Of a stretch of DNA of 64,000 nucleotides, positions 11,293-18,788 are shown piece after piece (the first letter of the stretch is position 1; every line of letters begins with the position of its first letter). A program made the translations under genes and the position numbers. Below the pieces are notes generated by a model that searched no databases, was not told the origin of the DNA, and was given only the letters and a program-made list of their open reading frames with translations. The stretch lies in contig NZ_ANAH02000031.1 in assembly GCF_000335475.2 (NCBI RefSeq), forward strand, positions 1 to 64,000, given 5' to 3'. The stretch is from Cystobacter fuscus DSM 2262 (lineage in GTDB: Bacteria > Myxococcota > Myxococcia > Myxococcales > Myxococcaceae).

Positions 11293-12087
11293 CTACCGGG
11301 GCGACGAAAAACGAGGCCTGGGTAGCGTCTGTTTCGTCATCGCCTTGGCGTCCCAGATCCAGAAATCTCCAGCCGCCGCCCATTGAGCATTGCTCCACTC
11401 GACTCCAAAGGCAGGTAGAGTTCCCACCCAGAGCACCCATTCATAACGACCACCATTGCGAAATCGACTGAGCATCGCGGCCGCCCCTTGAAGAAAAGGA
11501 GGCTCGTGCATTCCGTTATGCGCGATCCAGGTTTGCTCACCTTCGACAGCGGACCAACGTAGCGAACTCCACTCTTGCTCAAGAGGGACGTCAGCCGGCA
11601 GCGGTGGCTCCTCACTCAGCGCTGCATGAGGGCACGACAACCACAGCAGGGTCTTGCCATCCAAACTCAGCAGATCCGCTTCGATGTGGCGAAGCACTGG
11701 GCTTGCGAGTTCGGTGATAGCAGCGCGAATGCAGTAGTTCGGCTGCGAGATCACAAGCGACAAGATGGGATCACCACCGAGTTTGAGGCGAAGAAGGTGC
11801 GCATAATGAAGCACCTCGGCCACGGCAAACGGCTCGAACTTGGCTCCGTACTTCAACTCTCCAACAATACGCGGCTTGCTATCTCCCCAGTATGCATCCG
11901 GCTTGGAGTTGTAGCCAAAGCTGGTTATTGATGGCCGACTCGGTTTCGGCAATTCCCAGAGCCAATCGGGAACGCCTGCTACCGGAACATCCGGCTCATC
12001 CCATTTGTCAAAGATGGATTGAAGAACCATCTCTTTCGCACCGTCGCCACCTGCGTCCAACCGCATCGCCTTCCGCCAGCCACCCAT
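11293..12087 (-). CDS. PD-(D/E)XK nuclease-like protein, candidate toxin
   Basis: ATG at 12087 follows AGGAGG by seven bases and gives 264 aa. I do not recognise a named family, but the catalytic frame of PD-(D/E)XK nucleases can be traced: Glu19 in a first helix, Pro63-Asp64 in NSKPDAYWGD, then Glu77-x-Lys79 in RIVGELKYG, followed by a long helix (AVAEVLHYAHLLRLKL) and a strand. The C-terminal half (residues 150-264) is Trp-rich and unrelated to anything I know. There is no signal peptide. A SUKH gene follows 39 to 51 bases downstream, which suggests a toxin/immunity or defence role. Activity is inferred from motif spacing only. Confidence 0.5.
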   Translation of the reverse strand: MGGWRKAMRLDAGGDGAKEMVLQSIFDKWDEPDVPVAGVPDWLWELPKPSRPSITSFGYNSKPDAYWGDSKPRIVGELKYGAKFEPFAVAEVLHYAHLLRLKLGGDPILSLVISQPNYCIRAAITELASPVLRHIEADLLSLDGKTLLWLSCPHAALSEEPPLPADVPLEQEWSSLRWSAVEGEQTWIAHNGMHEPPFLQGAAAMLSRFRNGGRYEWVLWVGTLPAFGVEWSNAQWAAAGDFWIWDAKAMTKQTLPRPRFSSPR

Positions 12088-12166
12088 TTCAAGACCTCCT
12101 GAACGCAGCTTCAGAACTTACCTGATGCTCAGTGGGTCTACCCTACCCCGAACTCGTGGCTCAACC

Positions 12167-12925
12167 TCAGGGATCAACGGACTGGGGAAGCGGTGGGGGC
12201 TTCACCCCAGGCAGGTAGCATTTGCCCTGGTACTCGGCCTGGTCTTCCTCACACGGAGGCTTGTGCTCCAACGTCACCCAGCACCCCCCGTTGATCTCCA
12301 CGACGCTCTTCCTGCGCGGACAAGGCGCCCTCGCCTGATGCCGAAACGGCTTCTCGGGAAGTGGGTAGCCAAGTGCATCCGGACCATTCGAGTCCCCCAG
12401 GTACGCATCAGTCGGAGACCCCTCGAACGGCTCCACGGATGAACCACTTGGAGCAGGAGCTACATGACGGCTCGTCAGACAGACGCCCAGCACCAGCGCG
12501 AGGCTCGCGACGACCCGTCCTCTCGCCTCCCACCCAGTCCGGCGGGCGCGAGGAAGCCGCTCCTCAGGGCCGCTCAGCCCCGACGCCAGATGGGCGCGGA
12601 CCCGGGCGTTGTCCTCCACGCGAGAGAACGCGGCGGCGCTCAGCACGAGCACGTCCGCCAGTTCCACCGTGGGCACCCCCACGGGCGCCTGACTCACCAG
12701 GAGGGTGACCGAGGGCGGCGAGGGCTCGCAGAAGATCAGCACTTCCCAGCGCGCCGAGGGTTGCCATTCCACGCGGTCCGTGGGGAACAACCGCAGCGCG
12801 GGCCTCCCCGTCTTCACATGCCACGCCTCGTGGAGGCGACCCAGGCCGGGCCCCACTTCATCGTAGCTCCGGCCGAGCTCGAACGGCCCCTGCCCATCGC
12901 CTTGCTCATGTTTCTCGTCCACCAC
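12167..12925 (-). CDS. pseudokinase-like, single-span membrane protein of a myxobacterial family
   Basis: The GTG at 12925 has GGAGG eight bases upstream and gives 252 aa (an adjacent GTG is equally possible). The N-terminal part (residues 14-55) resembles the N-lobe of a Ser/Thr kinase, with FELGRSYDEVGPGLGRLHEAW in place of the glycine loop, but the catalytic lysine and the rest of the kinase are absent. A membrane segment follows (about 137-153). The C-terminal tail (215-252) is Cys-rich with INGGCWVTLEHKPPCEED and GKCYLPGVKPPP, a tail also seen at the end of myxobacterial receptor kinases. It is the first gene of a three-gene operon with the PD-(D/E)XK and SUKH genes. A sensor or delivery/anchor role is possible; nothing proves it. 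Confidence 0.5.
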   Translation of the reverse strand: MVDEKHEQGDGQGPFELGRSYDEVGPGLGRLHEAWHVKTGRPALRLFPTDRVEWQPSARWEVLIFCEPSPPSVTLLVSQAPVGVPTVELADVLVLSAAAFSRVEDNARVRAHLASGLSGPEERLPRARRTGWEARGRVVASLALVLGVCLTSRHVAPAPSGSSVEPFEGSPTDAYLGDSNGPDALGYPLPEKPFRHQARAPCPRRKSVVEINGGCWVTLEHKPPCEEDQAEYQGKCYLPGVKPPPLPQSVDP

Positions 12926-13117
12926 GGATGCGCCCTCCAAGCCGCCCCCCAGACAAACGGATTGGACCACTCAAGTCAAGAAGGAGCACCCGACTCCTGG
13001 AATCATGTGCGGCTGGGGCCCTCTCATCGCGGAGCAAACCAGCGGCTCCGAATATTGCTTTACCGGACATTCCGCATCTACCCTGTTTCCCTTCAACGCC
13101 GTAGCGGAGGGGTACCC

Positions 13118-13396
13118 ATGAAGAGCGCGATGCGTGTTGCGGGTTTGTCGTTGGTGATGGGCCTGATGATGGTGGGCTGCGGCGGAGCCGTCGCCGAGAC
13201 CGAGCAGGAGTCCGCCCTGGAGACCCGGGAGGATGCCATCCCTGATTGCTCGGCCGATGGAACGACGTACACCATCCATTACAGCGATCCCGCTTACACC
13301 ACGCAGATCGGCGGCAGGGGATGTAACTGCGGCATCTACGGCGGGTGGGGCAAGACGAGCACCTACCGGCAGACCTTCTACGATTACTGCGGGTAG
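13118..13396 (+). CDS. small Cys/Tyr-rich secreted lipoprotein, DUF6289-like
   Basis: This 92-aa reading frame starts at an ATG preceded by GGAGGGG. It has a lipoprotein signal (VAGLSLVMGLMMVGC), then an acidic linker, then a compact C-terminal part rich in Tyr, Gly and Cys: TYTIHYSDPAYTTQIGGRG, CNCGIYGGWG and a final YDYCG. The pattern resembles DUF6289, a family of short secreted proteins of unknown function. It could be a cell-surface protein or the precursor of a processed peptide. It stands alone, with its own upstream region and a hairpin just after the stop. Confidence 0.65.
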   Translation: MKSAMRVAGLSLVMGLMMVGCGGAVAETEQESALETREDAIPDCSADGTTYTIHYSDPAYTTQIGGRGCNCGIYGGWGKTSTYRQTFYDYCG

Positions 13397-13409
13397 GACG
13401 CGGTTCCGC

Positions 13410-13435
13410 CTGGAAGCGGGCCCCCCTGCTTCCAG
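13410..13435. terminator. bidirectional hairpin between convergent genes
   Basis: CTGGAAGC (13410-13417) and GCTTCCAG (13428-13435) form a perfect 8-bp stem with a ten-base loop, between the end of the small lipoprotein gene and the end of the DUF2809 gene. A U tract is lacking. Confidence 0.5.
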
Positions 13436-13440
13436 CGGCA

Positions 13441-13872
13441 TCATGGCCGCTCGCGAGAGGTCCGGGACAAGAACCCCACGTCGAGCCCCGCCCCGAGCGC
13501 CACGCCCACCGCGTAGCAGAAGAGATCCGACACGAGGAACCCGCGCCCCAGCACCAGGGCGACGAAGGGGTTGGCGCGGAGCGCATCGAGCCAGGGCGGA
13601 TGGAAGAGCTGGCTGAGCTCAATCACCACGGAGAAGCCCAGCGCGCCCGCCGCGGCTCGCCCCACGGACAGCCGGGGCCAGAGCAGCAGAATTCCCAGGT
13701 AGACGAGCGTGGCCCACAGCGTATCGCCCGCGAACTCGGTGACGAAGCCCGGCAACACCTGACGGGCCCACGCGGAGCGCGAGCCCAATCCCAACACGAC
13801 GAGGAGCAGCAGGCACGGCACCAACATCGCGCGTGAGCGTGAGGAGGAGCCGTGCGGGGAAAGGTCCGGCAT
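13441..13872 (-). CDS. DUF2809 membrane protein
   Basis: The 143-aa protein has four predicted membrane segments: LVPCLLLLVVLGLG, TLWATLVYLGILLLW, AAGALGFSVVIELSQLF and LVSDLFCYAVGVALGAG. The FAGDTLWATLVY and SDLFCYAVGV blocks are typical of DUF2809, a small inner membrane family of unknown function. The gene is transcribed together with, or just after, the lipase-like gene upstream (28 bases apart). Confidence 0.75.
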   Translation of the reverse strand: MPDLSPHGSSSRSRAMLVPCLLLLVVLGLGSRSAWARQVLPGFVTEFAGDTLWATLVYLGILLLWPRLSVGRAAAGALGFSVVIELSQLFHPPWLDALRANPFVALVLGRGFLVSDLFCYAVGVALGAGLDVGFLSRTSRERP

Positions 13873-13899
13873 GCGCCGCAGTGTACTCCAGCGCGGAGG

Positions 13900-15135
13900 C
13901 TAGGCCGGTGCCGCGGACGAACGGCGCGACGCGCGGCCCGACCCGGCGTAGGACTTCCCCTGGGCGAAAGAGGCGATCCGCGTCCACACCTCGTGGAAGG
14001 CCTCCGCGTCGAAGCCCGAGGCGGAGTTGAGCAGATCGTAGCGCTTGAGGGCGCCGTGCGTGTCCCCGGCGATCTCCGCCTGGTAGTGACCGATGACGTC
14101 CGCGTGGTCCGCGTCGACGAGGTAGCACGACGCCGCGTCCGGCCACACCTGGGAGACGGTGTTGACGAGCCCATCGTTGTCACCCAGCGCGAGCATCTGC
14201 GTGGTCCGGGGATCCAGCAGCTTCTGCACGGCCCGCGGCGGGCCCAGCCGCGCGTCTGGTGACCTGGCCGTGAGCGCGTAGAGCTGGTTGAAGAGGTCGA
14301 ACCGGTTCTCCGACTTCGGCCGCGCCACGGTGACGATGGAGGCGTAGCGGATGCCGTGCTCGACCAGGAAGCGCCGCTCGCTCTCGGGGTCGTCCGAGTG
14401 CGCGGGGCTGGGCGGAGCGTCGCCGAGGTGCACGGGGCTCAGATCGCTCAGGGCCGAGGAGTCGCTCGCCATGTGCAACAGCCAGCGCAGCAGTTCGAAG
14501 TACGAGGCGCGGGCCAGCGCGCGCGAGTGTGCCCCGTCGTGCGAGTAGCAGCCCTCCATCGTGTCGAGCAGCGCGTCGATCCAGTTGTCCGACTCCACGC
14601 GCCTGCCGCGCAGCAGGACGCGGCGCAAGAGCCGGCCACTCTCCGAGGTACCGCGCTCGCGCAGGGCACGAGTGCTCTCGTAGAAGGCGCGCAGCAGGGG
14701 GCGGATGAGCAGGGAACGCACCAGCGGCTGGTTCATCCGGCGAACCAGGTTCGTGCCTCGCTGGGGAGTGGAGAGGAACTGCACGGAGCGGATGTGGCTG
14801 AGCACTTCCAGGGCGGAGTCCGCGCGGCGCAGGTCCTTGGCGTTCTCCAGCTCCCGGTAGCGCAACAGGAGCTGGCGCAAGTCGAGCCCTCCGGTGGAGT
14901 GGCCCACCAGGTGGATTTCATCTCCCGAGCGGATCTCCTTGCGCCGCCAGCGCTCGTCGAGGAACGAGAGCATCTGCTCGGCGCGGGTGCTCACGCTGGC
15001 GGTGGGCAGGTTGGGGAAGTAGTGCAGGACGAGCGGTGTCTGCTCCAGCACTCGGGTGACACCTTCGTAGTAGCGCAGGGTGCCGAGGGCATCGAACCCG
15101 CCGAAGCCCGGAACGAGCACGAGATGAAGGTTCAT
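13900..15135 (-). CDS. lipase-like alpha/beta hydrolase
   Basis: ATG at 15135 gives 411 aa and starts directly at the first beta strand, MNLHLVLVPGFGG, which also carries the oxyanion-hole segment. A longer in-frame extension would translate the 45-bp repeat block upstream and is rejected. The nucleophile elbow is GHSTG with Ser80; the acid and histidine are probably in GDNDGLVNTVSQVW and DADHADVIGHY, as in triacylglycerol lipase relatives. No signal peptide is present, so it is cytoplasmic or exported by another route. The substrate is unknown. Confidence 0.75.
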   Translation of the reverse strand: MNLHLVLVPGFGGFDALGTLRYYEGVTRVLEQTPLVLHYFPNLPTASVSTRAEQMLSFLDERWRRKEIRSGDEIHLVGHSTGGLDLRQLLLRYRELENAKDLRRADSALEVLSHIRSVQFLSTPQRGTNLVRRMNQPLVRSLLIRPLLRAFYESTRALRERGTSESGRLLRRVLLRGRRVESDNWIDALLDTMEGCYSHDGAHSRALARASYFELLRWLLHMASDSSALSDLSPVHLGDAPPSPAHSDDPESERRFLVEHGIRYASIVTVARPKSENRFDLFNQLYALTARSPDARLGPPRAVQKLLDPRTTQMLALGDNDGLVNTVSQVWPDAASCYLVDADHADVIGHYQAEIAGDTHGALKRYDLLNSASGFDAEAFHEVWTRIASFAQGKSYAGSGRASRRSSAAPA

Positions 15136-15265
15136 CGGGGACCACCTCCCGCGGCCGCTCCCCGGCATGGGGACGCGCGCCAACGCCCCAGTCAAGAGCA
15201 AGGGAGGACGCCCGGCAATCGCCCCTCGGGGCAAGGCCCCCGTCGACCGTTCCCCCTTCGAATCG

Positions 15266-15365
15266 TCCCTTACGAATCGTCTGACACTTCCTGGGGACAC
15301 TTCCTGGGAGTCCCTTACGAATCGTCTGACACTTCCTGGGGACACTTCCTGGGCGACACTTCCTA
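15266..15365. repeat. 45-bp tandem repeat block (TTACGAATCGTCTGACAC unit)
   Basis: The unit starting TCCCTTACGAATCGTCTGAC and ending GGGGACACTTCCTGGG occurs at 15266 and again at 15311 (44 identical bases of 45), followed by a partial third copy (GACACTTCCT). A further CGAATCGTC lies just before. The unit itself contains a direct repeat of GACACTTCCTGGG. It has the look of a mobile-element end or REP-type sequence, but no transposase is nearby. Between the lipase start (15135) and this block I see nothing else. Confidence 0.75.
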
Positions 15366-15428
15366 GGCGCGCCGCCGCGCCCCTCCTCTCCGCCCCTCTC
15401 GTATGAGACCAAGCGACATCAGAAAATC

Positions 15429-15469
15429 TTGAATTCTGAGAATCCGACAAGACCCTTCTGAGAATTCAA
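15429..15469. promoter_or_regulatory. inverted repeat upstream of the Josephin-like gene
   Basis: TTGAATTCTGAGAA (15429-15442) and TTCTGAGAATTCAA (15456-15469) are inverted copies differing at one position, with a 13-base spacer; TTCTGAGAAT is also directly repeated. The stretch is strikingly AT-rich for this genome. It may be an operator or a transcript hairpin, and it lies 120 bases before the gene. Confidence 0.45.
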
Positions 15470-15526
15470 TGAAAACTCATTAGAGCCGAATTGATTGTTT
15501 TACCCATTGAGCTTCCGTCCATTGTG

Positions 15527-15532
15527 TAATAT
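15527..15532 (+). promoter_or_regulatory. possible -10 element
   Basis: TAATAT lies about 57 bases upstream of the Josephin-like start in an AT-rich region. A TTGAGC fourteen bases upstream is too close for a good -35. It is the only TATAAT-like hexamer there. Confidence 0.25.
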
Positions 15533-15588
15533 TCATGTTTGAGCGCGAGTGGACTCCGAGCCTGAAACGCTCTGCAGGAGGAAATGAA

Positions 15589-16293
15589 ATGGGTAAGGTC
15601 AACAACAATGCGCCGTCGTACCACTACCACTACCCCCAAACCGGACAGGGGCATGCGCCTCAAGGCTCCGCTCCTCAGCAGAGCACGCAGCCGTCGTACG
15701 GGTATACCCACCCGCCGACAGCCCCACAGAGCACCTACACTAATCATACGGGGTCTTCACCAGGCTATAGCCAAGCCTATGGTGCCAACCTCCAACATCC
15801 CTCACACCATCATGGTGTGTATAACCATGGGTCAGCCCAATCCGTGGGGTACGGAGGCGGACCTCATGCGTCTCAGTTTGTTTTCGTCAAGCAGCCGAAA
15901 ACCTACCCCGACTCCAACCTTTGCGCGTTCTACGCGCTGCACCACTTCTTCAACGGACAGGTGAGCAGATCGGAGTTCATCCAAAGGGCAGGCAACCACT
16001 ACCAGCAGATGCTAGGTATGACACCGAAGGATGCGCAAGAGCTCGTGCTGAGTGGTAATGATCCCAGCGCCCTGAGCCTGTACGGCATGCGCGAGGGCAG
16101 CGAGAAGGAACTCCGAGACAAGGGGATGGGCATCGTTGCGAACGTCAATACCGGCCACTTCTTCACCGTGCGCCGGGAGAACGGCAAGTGGACCAGCTAT
16201 GACAGCTACAACCACTCGGCCCCGAAGCGGTACAACTCCTTCCATGATCTCAGGAATGCGGAGATTGGCAACAGCCCGCTCTATGTCATGTAG
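15589..16293 (+). CDS. Josephin-like cysteine protease with low-complexity N-terminus
   Basis: ATG at 15589 is preceded by AGGAGG at ideal distance and gives 234 aa. Residues 8-95 are low complexity, rich in Tyr, His, Pro, Gln and Ser, with no membrane segment. Residues 106-234 form a compact papain-like domain. SNLCAFYALHHFFNGQ supplies the nucleophile Cys112, and NTGHFFTVRRENGKWTSYDS supplies His190 and Asp205. Both blocks resemble the Josephin deubiquitinase domain of ataxin-3 (SLCAQHCLNNLLQG and HWFTVRKLGKQWFNLNS), and the protein ends with the expected strand (SPLYVM). The Cys-His distance (78) is shorter than in ataxin-3 (105). A role as an effector against eukaryotic prey or another bacterium's proteins is possible. 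The family call is by eye. Confidence 0.55.
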   Translation: MGKVNNNAPSYHYHYPQTGQGHAPQGSAPQQSTQPSYGYTHPPTAPQSTYTNHTGSSPGYSQAYGANLQHPSHHHGVYNHGSAQSVGYGGGPHASQFVFVKQPKTYPDSNLCAFYALHHFFNGQVSRSEFIQRAGNHYQQMLGMTPKDAQELVLSGNDPSALSLYGMREGSEKELRDKGMGIVANVNTGHFFTVRRENGKWTSYDSYNHSAPKRYNSFHDLRNAEIGNSPLYVM

Positions 16294-16350
16294 ATGAATG
16301 GTGGCTGGCGTGGCCCAAGGCTCCAAGGAGTGGAGGGAGCCCGAGCCACA

Positions 16351-16379
16351 GCCGGCCCCGGATCGAAGGAGGGGCCGGC
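16351..16379. terminator. strong GC hairpin after the Josephin-like gene
   Basis: GCCGGCCCC (16351-16359) pairs perfectly with GGGGCCGGC (16371-16379) around an 11-base loop, 58 bases after the stop. It may also end transcripts arriving from the ATP-grasp operon on the other strand. No T tract follows. Confidence 0.5.
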
Positions 16380-16450
16380 CGCCAGGTCAGTGCATGGCGG
16401 AGCCGAGCTGGTCGCCCTGTTCGACATGGCCACCGCAAAGCCGGCGGCGC

Positions 16451-16569
16451 CTACGCGCGTATCCCGCCGTCCACGCGCATGACCACCCCGGTGACGTAGG
16501 AGGCGCGCTCACTGAGCAGCCACGCGGCCGCCTCGGCGATCTCCTGGGGGCCCGCGTTGTTGCAGGCCG
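16451..16569 (-). pseudogene. relic of a short-chain dehydrogenase gene
   Basis: Read on the minus strand, this piece encodes EIAEAAAWLLSERASYVTG followed by VVMRVDGGIRA and a stop, which is the standard C-terminal end of a classical SDR oxidoreductase. It is preceded by CNNAGP, perhaps a fragment of the internal NNAG motif joined by deletion. No start codon, nucleotide-binding segment or catalytic Tyr-Lys is present; the frame runs back into the end of the ATP-grasp gene. It is a decayed gene, not a functional CDS. Confidence 0.65.
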
Positions 16570-16574
16570 CCGGT

Positions 16575-17609
16575 TCAGCTCAAGGGCGCGGGCTCGGCGG
16601 CCGGCTCTTGAGCGCGCGGGCGCTTGTCCTTGTCCAGTCCGTACCGCCGCGCCGCCGTCTCGACGATGCGCTGGATGAGCTGGGGGTAGGACAGGCCAAT
16701 CTCCCGCGCCCCCATGGCCACCTCGCACTTCGCCTCGAGGTAGGGATTGGGGTTCACCTCGAGCAGGTAGGGCTCGTTGGTGGCGCTGGACACGCGGAAG
16801 TCGATGCGCGCGTAGTCGCTCAGCTTGAGCGCCCGGAAGGCACTCACCGCGGCGCGCTCGATGCGCCCGCGCAGCTCGTCCGACAAGTCGTGGGGCATCA
16901 CGAGCTGGGGCTCGCCGGGGCCCTCGGGGCCGAACTTCACCTCCCGGTCGGCGATCTTCATGCGCTTGCGGCTCCACTTCTTGCCGAAGTCGAGCTCCAC
17001 CACCGGCAGCACCTGCGGTCGCGCGTGGTCGCCGAGCACGCCCACGTACACCTCGCGGCCCTCGATGAACTCCTCCGCGAGCGCCTCGTCGTCGTACTGC
17101 TCGCGAATCATCCGCACCCGGCGCGCCAGGCCCTCCATGTCCCGCTCCACCCCCAGGCCCATGCTCGCGTCCGAGCGGGCCGGCTTGACGATGAGCGGGA
17201 AGGACAGGTCGCCATGGGCCTCGAAGGACATGCCATCGAAGGTGGCGAAGCGGGGCGTGAGCACGCCGTGGAATTGCAGCAGTTGCTTGGTGAGGATCTT
17301 GTCCTGCGCGAGCAGCAGCCCCGCCGTCCCCGAGCCGGTGAAGGGCATGCGCGCCAGCTCCAGCACCGCCGCCACGTTCACCTCCAGCCGGTAGTCGTCG
17401 GCGAAGGTCTCGCACAGGTTGAAGACGAGGTCGGCGCGGCTGCGCGCCACCTGGCGCACCAGGTCCGTGATGCTCTCGTCGACGCGCAGGAGCACGGGCG
17501 TGTGGCCCGCGTCCCGGAGCGCGGCGGCCACCTGCTCGGTGACCACGTCGGCGGGCTCGTCCTTGGGCTGGTAGTGCAGGACCGCGATACGCAGGGGAGG
17601 CGGGCTCAT
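16575..17609 (-). CDS. ATP-grasp ligase of the D-Ala-D-Ala ligase type
   Basis: The 344-aa protein begins with a Rossmann-like strand (LRIAVLHYQP) and has the ATP-grasp layout: FPLIVKPARSDASMGLGV (ATP lysine and glycine loop), EEFIEGREVYVGVLG, and the metal-binding end ARIDFRVSS...YLLEVNPNPYLE. Enzymes of this fold join a carboxylate to an amine through an acyl phosphate. A peptidoglycan D-Ala ligase is unlikely, because the segment VFNLCETFADD and the pairing with a peptidase gene point to a peptide- or amino-acid-modifying ligase. It starts four bases after the stop of the metallopeptidase gene and forms an operon with it. The substrate is unknown. Confidence 0.8.
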   Translation of the reverse strand: MSPPPLRIAVLHYQPKDEPADVVTEQVAAALRDAGHTPVLLRVDESITDLVRQVARSRADLVFNLCETFADDYRLEVNVAAVLELARMPFTGSGTAGLLLAQDKILTKQLLQFHGVLTPRFATFDGMSFEAHGDLSFPLIVKPARSDASMGLGVERDMEGLARRVRMIREQYDDEALAEEFIEGREVYVGVLGDHARPQVLPVVELDFGKKWSRKRMKIADREVKFGPEGPGEPQLVMPHDLSDELRGRIERAAVSAFRALKLSDYARIDFRVSSATNEPYLLEVNPNPYLEAKCEVAMGAREIGLSYPQLIQRIVETAARRYGLDKDKRPRAQEPAAEPAPLS

Positions 17610-17613
17610 GGCG

Positions 17614-18675
17614 TCATTCCTCGAAGAAGCGGTCGGTGTAGAGGTAGTTCATGGACAGCACCGTCACGAGCGACACGAGGCGGCAGATGGCCTCCCGGCT
17701 GTCGTCCGGGTGCAGCGTGAGGTTCATGTCGGAGGTGCGCTCGAGCAGGTGGTCCACCAACGCGCGCACCGCGCCCCGGCCCACCCCCGAGTACTGGCTC
17801 ACCAGGGCCATCAGCCGCTGGCGCTCGGCGCGCACGAGCGTCTCCGCGCGGACGGGCGCCTCGCCCGGGCCCTCGAAGATGTCCTCCAGCGACTGGTCGA
17901 AGGCGTTGCGCAGCTCCACGTCCACCTTCTCGTCCAGCTCGCGCTGGCGGTAGTGGTCGAGCACCGTGCCTTCCATCTCCTCGGTGGTGAAGTCCGGCGT
18001 GTTCAAGCTCACCAGCGGCTCGGTGCGGCCCAGGCGCTTGACGGTCTCGTCCACGTACTGGAGTTTGCGCAGCGCGCCCCACCCCTGGTAGCGCTTCGCC
18101 CAATCACTGCCAGGCGTGAGCCAGACGGCGAAGGTCTCGGCGAAGTCCTCGTCCGGGTGCTTCTGGGCGTACCAGCCGGAGATGTGCGTGACGTAGCGGC
18201 GCGAGAACGGCTGGGGTTTGTAGTCGTCACGGTAGGGCCGCGAGTAGTCGCCGAACACGCGCAGCCACTCCTCCGACTCGTAGAGCCGGTAGGCGTAGTT
18301 GAAGGCGTGGCCCGCCTCGTGGCGCAGATACATGAGGATCTCCGCCTCGCTCTCCGCCCCACCCCCGAGGTCCGCCTCGATGGAGAGCAGGTTCGGGTCG
18401 GCCAGGTAGAACGGCAGGCCGATGACCGGCACCCCCGAGGGACAGCCCCACTCGTCGGACAGGTAGCACTGGGGTTTGAAGGAGATGCCCCGCGCCTCCA
18501 GCTCCGCGTGGAGCTGGGCGATGTGGCGCTCGAGCGGCGTGCCGGCGAGGCGTAGCGAGAGATCCTTGATGCGCGCCTGGAGCAGGGCCTCGCGCTGGGG
18601 GGACAGTCTTCCCCGCCCCTCGCCGTGCTCGGTGGAGTGCTTCTCCCGCATCAGGTCGGTCTGGACCGGTGGCAT
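17614..18675 (-). CDS. putative zinc-binding metallopeptidase
   Basis: The start lies at one of two adjacent ATGs (18675 or 18678), just after AAGGGAG, giving 353 to 354 aa. The zincin motif HEAGH is at residues 119-123 in YLRHEAGHAFNYAYRLYE, and a downstream DEDFAETFAVWLTP could supply the third ligand. The preceding IGLPFYLADPNLLSIEADLGG is conserved in this family of cytoplasmic putative peptidases. No signal sequence is present. The tight coupling to an ATP-grasp ligase suggests that one makes and the other cuts, or trims, the same bond or peptide. Confidence 0.75.
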   Translation of the reverse strand: MPPVQTDLMREKHSTEHGEGRGRLSPQREALLQARIKDLSLRLAGTPLERHIAQLHAELEARGISFKPQCYLSDEWGCPSGVPVIGLPFYLADPNLLSIEADLGGGAESEAEILMYLRHEAGHAFNYAYRLYESEEWLRVFGDYSRPYRDDYKPQPFSRRYVTHISGWYAQKHPDEDFAETFAVWLTPGSDWAKRYQGWGALRKLQYVDETVKRLGRTEPLVSLNTPDFTTEEMEGTVLDHYRQRELDEKVDVELRNAFDQSLEDIFEGPGEAPVRAETLVRAERQRLMALVSQYSGVGRGAVRALVDHLLERTSDMNLTLHPDDSREAICRLVSLVTVLSMNYLYTDRFFEE

Positions 18676-18788
18676 CATGCTCCCTTGAAGTAGGGAGCAA
18701 GGGCCCGGATGAACAGGCCGACCGGGCATGGTGGCGACCAGGGAGGCGAGCCCTCCCAGGCCCCTTCGCCCGGGGAAGCGGCGCGCGC

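Noticed and set aside
15136-15450. N-terminal extension of the lipase-like protein through the 45-bp repeats
   Set aside because: It would translate repeat DNA into duplicated SVRRFVRD-type peptide; the hydrolase fold starts at 15135.
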